A DNA stretch of 64,000 nt, taken from assembly GCF_000236785.1 (NCBI RefSeq), contig NZ_AGUF01000007.1, forward strand, positions 1-64,000, written 5' to 3'. Origin of the DNA: Achromobacter arsenitoxydans SY8 (GTDB lineage: Bacteria > Pseudomonadota > Gammaproteobacteria > Burkholderiales > Burkholderiaceae_B). The notes below the pieces were generated by a model. That model was not told where the DNA came from and did not search any database. It was given only the letters and a program-made list of their open reading frames with translations. This document shows, one piece after another, positions 60,007 to 64,000 of the stretch. Both the position numbers and the translations under genes were made by a program. Within the stretch, counting starts at the first letter, position 1. Every line of letters begins with the position of its first letter.

Positions 60007-60120
60007 TGGCAAGCATTCGCGATGCACTTCCTGCGTCTGCAAATAGCTCTTCAAGCACTCAACGTTCTTCCTAATACTCCGCTCCAACAGCCGCTCATCC
60101 GCCCCGCATTGCGCACAAAT
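60007..60120 (-). pseudogene. broken paralogue of the exported-protein gene at 58778
   Basis: The minus strand encodes RKNVECLKSYLQTQEVHREC, which matches the end of the intact protein (RKNIECLKRYLHTQEVHRDC) at 16 of 20 residues. The frame then runs into repeat B. Upstream it starts directly after terminator C, with no start codon or signal peptide. Only the last ~35 codons of the gene remain. Confidence 0.75.
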
Positions 60121-60123
60121 TGA

Positions 60124-60159
60124 AAAGGCCGTTAGTGATCAGTATCACTAACGGCCTTT
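60124..60159. terminator. terminator C of tRNA-Pro
   Basis: This is the same stem AAAGGCCGTTAGTGA / TCACTAACGGCCTTT, with loop TCAGTA, starting 8 bases after the tRNA CCA on the minus strand and ending in TTTTCAATTT. This is presumably the original terminator from which A and B derive. Confidence 0.88.
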
Positions 60160-60166
60160 GACTTAT

Positions 60167-60243
60167 TGGTCGGGGCGGTGGGATTCGAACTCACGACCCT
60201 CTGCTCCCAAAGCAGATGCGCTACCAGGCTGCGCTACGCCCCG
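60167..60243 (-). tRNA. tRNA-Pro, anticodon TGG
   Basis: A 77-base cloverleaf can be read on the minus strand. The acceptor stem is CGGGGCG / CGCCCCG, the anticodon stem TCTGC / GCAGA encloses loop TTTGGGA (anticodon TGG), and the T-arm contains GTTCGAATC. The 3' CCA is encoded. Confidence 0.95.
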
Positions 60244-60253
60244 AAGGGTGGGA

Positions 60254-60259
60254 ACTATA
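60254..60259 (-). promoter_or_regulatory. -10 box of the tRNA-Pro promoter
   Basis: The minus strand reads TATAGT 10 bases before the mature tRNA 5' end, the same hexamer as in the rRNA promoters. A -35 box with good spacing is not clear. It lies in the 55 bp gap to pstB. Confidence 0.55.
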
Positions 60260-60298
60260 CCAGAATCCGGGCGAAAGCCGCGAAAGATTGTTTAGGGA

Positions 60299-61075
60299 TC
60301 AGCCGAAGCGGCCCGTGATGTAGTCTTCCGTTTCCTTGCGCGAGGGCTTCACGAAGATCTGGTCGGTCTGGCCGAATTCCATCAGTTCACCCAGATACAT
60401 GTACGCCGTGAAGTCCGAGCAGCGCGCCGCCTGTTGCATGTTGTGCGTCACGATGACGACGGTGTAGTCGTTCTTCAGTTCGGCGATCAGCTCTTCGATC
60501 TTGGCCGTGGAAATCGGGTCCAGCGCCGAGCACGGTTCATCCAGCAGCAGCACTTCCGGCTTGATCGCGACGCCGCGGGCGATGCACAGGCGCTGTTGCT
60601 GGCCGCCGGACAGGCTGTTGCCGTTCTGGTGCAGCTTGTCCTTCACTTCGTTCCACAGCGCCGCCTTGCTCAGGGCCCATTCCACGCGCTCGTCCATCTC
60701 GCCTTTGGACAGGCGCTCGAACAGGCGCACGCCGAAGGCGATGTTGTCGTAGATGCTCATGGGGAACGGCGTGGGCTTCTGGAAGACCATGCCGATCTTG
60801 GCGCGGATCAGGGAGATGTCGGTCTTGGCCGTCAGCAGGTTCTCGCCGTCCAGGATGATTTCGCCCTCGGCGCGCTGGCCGGGGTACAGCTCGAACATGC
60901 GGTTGAACGTGCGCAGCAGCGTCGACTTGCCGCAGCCCGACGGGCCGATGAAGGCGGTGACCTTCTTCTCCTGGATCGACATGTTCACGTTGCGGATCGC
61001 GTGGAACTTGCCGTAGTAGAAGTTCAGGTTCTTGACCTCGATCTTGTTCTTGACGGCGGTAGCGGTGTTTTCCAT
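60299..61075 (-). CDS. pstB: phosphate ABC transporter ATP-binding protein PstB
   Basis: This 258-residue ATPase has Walker [18 protein letters not shown], signature [16 protein letters not shown], Walker [14 protein letters not shown] and the [15 protein letters not shown] switch. The ATG at 61075 ([19 protein letters not shown]) begins right after pstA with a 53 bp gap. It energises phosphate uptake. No phoU follows; the next gene downstream is the tRNA. Confidence 0.95.
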   Translation of the reverse strand: MENTATAVKNKIEVKNLNFYYGKFHAIRNVNMSIQEKKVTAFIGPSGCGKSTLLRTFNRMFELYPGQRAEGEIILDGENLLTAKTDISLIRAKIGMVFQKPTPFPMSIYDNIAFGVRLFERLSKGEMDERVEWALSKAALWNEVKDKLHQNGNSLSGGQQQRLCIARGVAIKPEVLLLDEPCSALDPISTAKIEELIAELKNDYTVVIVTHNMQQAARCSDFTAYMYLGELMEFGQTDQIFVKPSRKETEDYITGRFG

Positions 61076-61128
61076 TGGGTTTCCCTTGGCTCCGGCGCGA
61101 CCAGCGCGCCGGCAAAGCGATCTTTTCT

Positions 61129-61983
61129 TTACTTGCGGAACATGTTGCGGGCAATGATGTTGATGCCCAGCACCAGCAACGTAATCAGCGTGGCGCCGGC
61201 CCAGGCCAGGTTGTTCCAGTCCTTGAAGGGGCTGGCGGCGTATTGGTAGATGACGACCGGCAGGTTGGCCATCGGCGCGTTCATGTTCCAGGACATGAAC
61301 TGGTTGGACAGCGCTGTGAACAGCAGCGGCGCGGTTTCGCCAGAAATCCGGGCGATCGCCAGCAGCACGCCGGTGATGATGCCGGACTTGGCGGCGCGAT
61401 AGCACACCAGGGTGATCATGCGCCATTTCGGGCAGCCCAGCGCGGCCGCGGCCTCGCGCAGGCTGTTGGGCACCAGCATCAGCATGTTGTCGGTGGTGCG
61501 CACCACCACCGGAATCACCAGGATGGACAGCGCGACCGCGCCGGCCCAGCCGGAGTAATGCCCGACCTGCGCCACGTACACGGCGTAGATGAACAGACCG
61601 ATGATGATGGACGGCGCCGAGAGCAGCACGTCGTTCAGGAAGCGCGTAGCCGGCGCCAGCCAGCCGCGGTGGCCGTATTCGGCCAGGTAGGTGCCGGCCA
61701 GGATGCCGACCGGCGTGCCGATAAGCGTGCCCACGCCCGCCATCATCACACTGCCGACGATGGCGTTGATCAGGCCCCCGCCCTGTCCCGGCGGCGGCGT
61801 GATTTCGGTGAAGAGCGTGTACGACAGCGCCGGCGCACCCTTCATCAGCAGCGTCAGAATGATCCAGAACAGCCAGAACAGGCCGAACGCCAGCGTTCCC
61901 ATCGAAATGGCGAGCATGACGCGGTTGACCGCGCGGCGCCGGCGATAGATGCCGTTCTGCATGTTGAGTACGGATTCAGCCAT
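61129..61983 (-). CDS. pstA: phosphate ABC transporter permease PstA
   Basis: This 284-residue inner-membrane protein has six helices. It has the PstA landmarks [20 protein letters not shown] and [20 protein letters not shown], and the coupling loop [19 protein letters not shown]. It forms the phosphate channel with PstC. Confidence 0.95.
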   Translation of the reverse strand: MAESVLNMQNGIYRRRRAVNRVMLAISMGTLAFGLFWLFWIILTLLMKGAPALSYTLFTEITPPPGQGGGLINAIVGSVMMAGVGTLIGTPVGILAGTYLAEYGHRGWLAPATRFLNDVLLSAPSIIIGLFIYAVYVAQVGHYSGWAGAVALSILVIPVVVRTTDNMLMLVPNSLREAAAALGCPKWRMITLVCYRAAKSGIITGVLLAIARISGETAPLLFTALSNQFMSWNMNAPMANLPVVIYQYAASPFKDWNNLAWAGATLITLLVLGINIIARNMFRK

Positions 61984-62009
61984 GGTCTTTTCCTTGTGCT
62001 CCGGGCGCG

Positions 62010-63026
62010 TCAGGTTTTCTTGCCTTCACCCGCGGACAGGCGAACCAGCAGCGCCTTGGCCAGGGCCAGCACAATCGTCGTGATGAGGAACAGGATCAGA
62101 CCCAGCTCCAGCAGCGCGGCCTTCTGTATGCCGCCTGCCTCATTGAATTCGTTGGCGAGCGCCGAGGCGATCGAGTTGCCCGGGGAAAACAGCGAGCCGG
62201 ACCACTTGAACGCGTTGCCGATCACGAAAGTCACGGCCATGGTCTCGCCCAGGGCGCGGCCCAGGCCGAGCATGATGCCGCCGATGACGCCCGACTTGGT
62301 AAAGGGCAGCACCACGCGCCACATCACTTCCCAGGTGGTGCTGCCGAGGCCGTAAGCCGATTCCTTCAGCATCGCGGGCACCAGCTCGAACACGTCGCGC
62401 ATCACGGCCGCGATGAACGGGATGATCATGATCGACAGGATCAGGCCGGCGGTGAAGATGCCGATGCCGAATGGCGGCCCCGCGAACAGTCCGCCAATGA
62501 TGGGCACGCTGCCCAGCGTGGCGATCAGGAAGGGCTGCACGTACTGCTGGAACACCGGCACGAAGACGAACAGGCCCCACATGCCGTAGATGATGGACGG
62601 AATGGCCGCCAGCATTTCGACGGCGGTGCCCAGCGGGCGGCGCAGCCAGGTCGGCGACAGTTCGGTCAGGAAGATGGCGATCCCGAAGGACACCGGGACG
62701 GCGATGATCAGGGCGATAGCCGAAGTCAGCAGCGTGCCGATGATCGGCACCACGGCGCCGTAATTGGAATTGACGGGATCCCAATCGTTGAGCCACAGGA
62801 ACGACAGGCCATATTTGGCCAGCGATTCGCGGCTGCCGTAGATCAGGGAGACAAGGATTGCCGCCAGCAGTATGAACACCAGGAAGGCGAACGTGCGGGT
62901 CAGATTCTTGAACAGCGCATCCATCAGCGCGTTTTTGTTTTGCTTCATAGGCGAAGGCGTGCCGGTAGTCACGGAATCCGCCACGCTGGGCGGAAGCGGC
63001 ACACTATTATCCATTACCGCGCTCAT
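62010..63026 (-). CDS. pstC: phosphate ABC transporter permease PstC
   Basis: The 338-residue inner-membrane protein has PstC segments [40 protein letters not shown] and the coupling loop [20 protein letters not shown]. An N-terminal extension of about 30 polar residues precedes the first helix, so a start at the internal ATG ([13 protein letters not shown]) is possible. It lies 101 bp after pstS. Confidence 0.94.
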   Translation of the reverse strand: MSAVMDNSVPLPPSVADSVTTGTPSPMKQNKNALMDALFKNLTRTFAFLVFILLAAILVSLIYGSRESLAKYGLSFLWLNDWDPVNSNYGAVVPIIGTLLTSAIALIIAVPVSFGIAIFLTELSPTWLRRPLGTAVEMLAAIPSIIYGMWGLFVFVPVFQQYVQPFLIATLGSVPIIGGLFAGPPFGIGIFTAGLILSIMIIPFIAAVMRDVFELVPAMLKESAYGLGSTTWEVMWRVVLPFTKSGVIGGIMLGLGRALGETMAVTFVIGNAFKWSGSLFSPGNSIASALANEFNEAGGIQKAALLELGLILFLITTIVLALAKALLVRLSAGEGKKT

Positions 63027-63127
63027 GGATGGACTTTCCTTAGGAAACCTGGGGGAACAACAGGTAGGTCATGATGCAGGCGGCGGCCCCGTCCGCCACT
63101 GGGCGTCGGGGGCCGCACGATCCCGCT

Positions 63128-64000
63128 TTACTTCCAGACAGCCTTGCCGTCTGCGGACTTCACTTCGCCCCAAGCGGCGCGGATTTCCTTGGTCACAGCT
63201 TCCGGCAGCGGCACGTAGTCCATGGCTTCAGCCGACTTGGCGCCGTTCTTGAACGTCCAGTCGAAGAAGTCCAGGACCGCCTTGCCCTGAACCGGCTTGT
63301 CTTGCGACTTGTGGATCAGGATGAAGGTGGCGGCGGTGACGGGCCACGAATCGGCGCCCGGCTCGTCGGTCAGGACCACGCCCATGCCCGGCGCGCTCTT
63401 CCAGTCGGCGTTGGCTGCCGCGGCGGCGAATGCCTTCTGCTCGGGCTGGACGAACTTGCCGTCCTTGTTCTGCAGTTGCGTCCAGGCCAGCTTGTTCTGC
63501 TTGGCGTAGGCGTATTCGACGTAGCCGATCGAGTTCTTCAGCTGGCCGACGTAGGCGGCGACGCCTTCGTTGCCCTTGCCGCCCTGGCCGGTGGGCCACT
63601 TGACGGCCTTGCCTTCACCGACTTGCGACTTCCAGTCAGGCGACACCTTGGACAGGTAGTTCGTCCAGCCGAAGGTGGTGCCCGAGCCGTCCGAGCGGTG
63701 CACGACGATGATGTCGGCGGCCGGCAGCTTGACGTCGGGGTTCAGCGCCTTGATGGCGGCGTCGTCCCACTTCTTGATCTTGCCCAGGAAGATGTCGGCC
63801 AGGACCTTGCCCGACAGCTTCAGCTTGCCCGGCTCGACGCCGTCGATATTCACCACGGCCACGGTGCCGCCGATCACGGCGGGGAACTGCAGGAGGCCGT
63901 GCTTTTCCAGGTCGGCTGCCTTCATCGGGTCATCCGAGGCGCCGAAGTCGACCGTCTTGGCGATGATCTGCTGCTGGCCGCCGCCCGAACCGATGGACTG
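63128..64000 (-). CDS. pstS: phosphate ABC transporter substrate-binding protein PstS (5' end beyond the window)
   Basis: The last ~290 residues of the periplasmic phosphate receptor are present and the N-terminus runs off the right edge. Typical segments are QSIGSGGGQQQIIAKTVDFG and GASDDPM near the left end, VVHRSDGSGTTFGWTNYLS in the phosphate site, and NSIGYVEYAYAKQNKL. It is the first gene of the pstSCAB operon; the expected Pho box lies outside the window. Confidence 0.94.
   Translation of the reverse strand, partial: QSIGSGGGQQQIIAKTVDFGASDDPMKAADLEKHGLLQFPAVIGGTVAVVNIDGVEPGKLKLSGKVLADIFLGKIKKWDDAAIKALNPDVKLPAADIIVVHRSDGSGTTFGWTNYLSKVSPDWKSQVGEGKAVKWPTGQGGKGNEGVAAYVGQLKNSIGYVEYAYAKQNKLAWTQLQNKDGKFVQPEQKAFAAAAANADWKSAPGMGVVLTDEPGADSWPVTAATFILIHKSQDKPVQGKAVLDFFDWTFKNGAKSAEAMDYVPLPEAVTKEIRAAWGEVKSADGKAVWK

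Noticed and set aside
58704-60159. CRISPR-like array from the three repeated hairpins
   Set aside because: Only three copies, spacers of very unequal length (about 1200 and 150 bp) that contain genes, and the unit is a terminator with a tRNA end.

Overview
The window looks like chromosomal DNA of a high-GC betaproteobacterium of the Alcaligenaceae (Achromobacter/Bordetella type). Support comes from the density of LysR regulators, a Bug-family (TctC-like) solute receptor, CaiB and HMG-CoA-lyase type acyl-CoA genes, a LivM-LivG fused transporter protein, and an rRNA leader with boxA and tandem promoters. Genus level is inference; no 16S sequence lies inside the window.

Layout. 1-540: leader and tandem promoters of an rRNA operon that runs leftward out of the window. 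0.7-12.7 kb: housekeeping and accessory genes (DUF1127 protein, two LysR regulators, succinyl-CoA:acetate CoA-transferase type enzyme, MscS-type channel, two unknown secreted proteins, MazG-like and DEDDh-exonuclease enzymes, a soluble PAS-PAS chemoreceptor). 12.8-29.3 kb: a catabolic island of three operons plus a GntR/FCD regulator and a GldA-type dehydrogenase. It holds split transketolase, an AroE-like protein, GMC oxidoreductase, GST, BKACE, 3-hydroxyacid dehydrogenase, two SDRs, a quinone oxidoreductase-like enzyme and a Liv-type ABC transporter. Three copies of one AT-rich operator (ATATAyGATATAT) sit in front of its divergent operons, so it reads as one regulon for import and breakdown of an unidentified compound. 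29.3-47.7 kb: mostly single metabolic genes and regulators, with a SMI1/KNR4-ankyrin gene paired with a LprI-like gene, and a HMG-CoA-lyase/CaiB/Bug-receptor cluster with a divergent LysR.

47.7-58.2 kb: a leftward gene train of APC permease, unknown protein, major fimbrin, second fimbrin, chaperone, usher and tip adhesin, then an acyl carrier protein, a FabF-like ketoacyl synthase and a Cys-rich flavoprotein. Fatty-acid type enzymes tightly linked to a chaperone-usher pilus are unusual and are one of the two strongest candidates here for an undescribed system.

58.7-60.25 kb: a tRNA-Pro(TGG) gene followed by three near-copies of its terminator. Two of these also carry a decayed copy of the tRNA 3' end, and they are interspersed with an intact secreted-protein gene, a broken paralogue of it, a short glycine-rich C-terminal gene remnant and a small membrane-protein gene. 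This looks like a recombination or integration hot spot. 60.3-64.0 kb: the pstSCAB phosphate transporter operon, with pstS cut by the window end.
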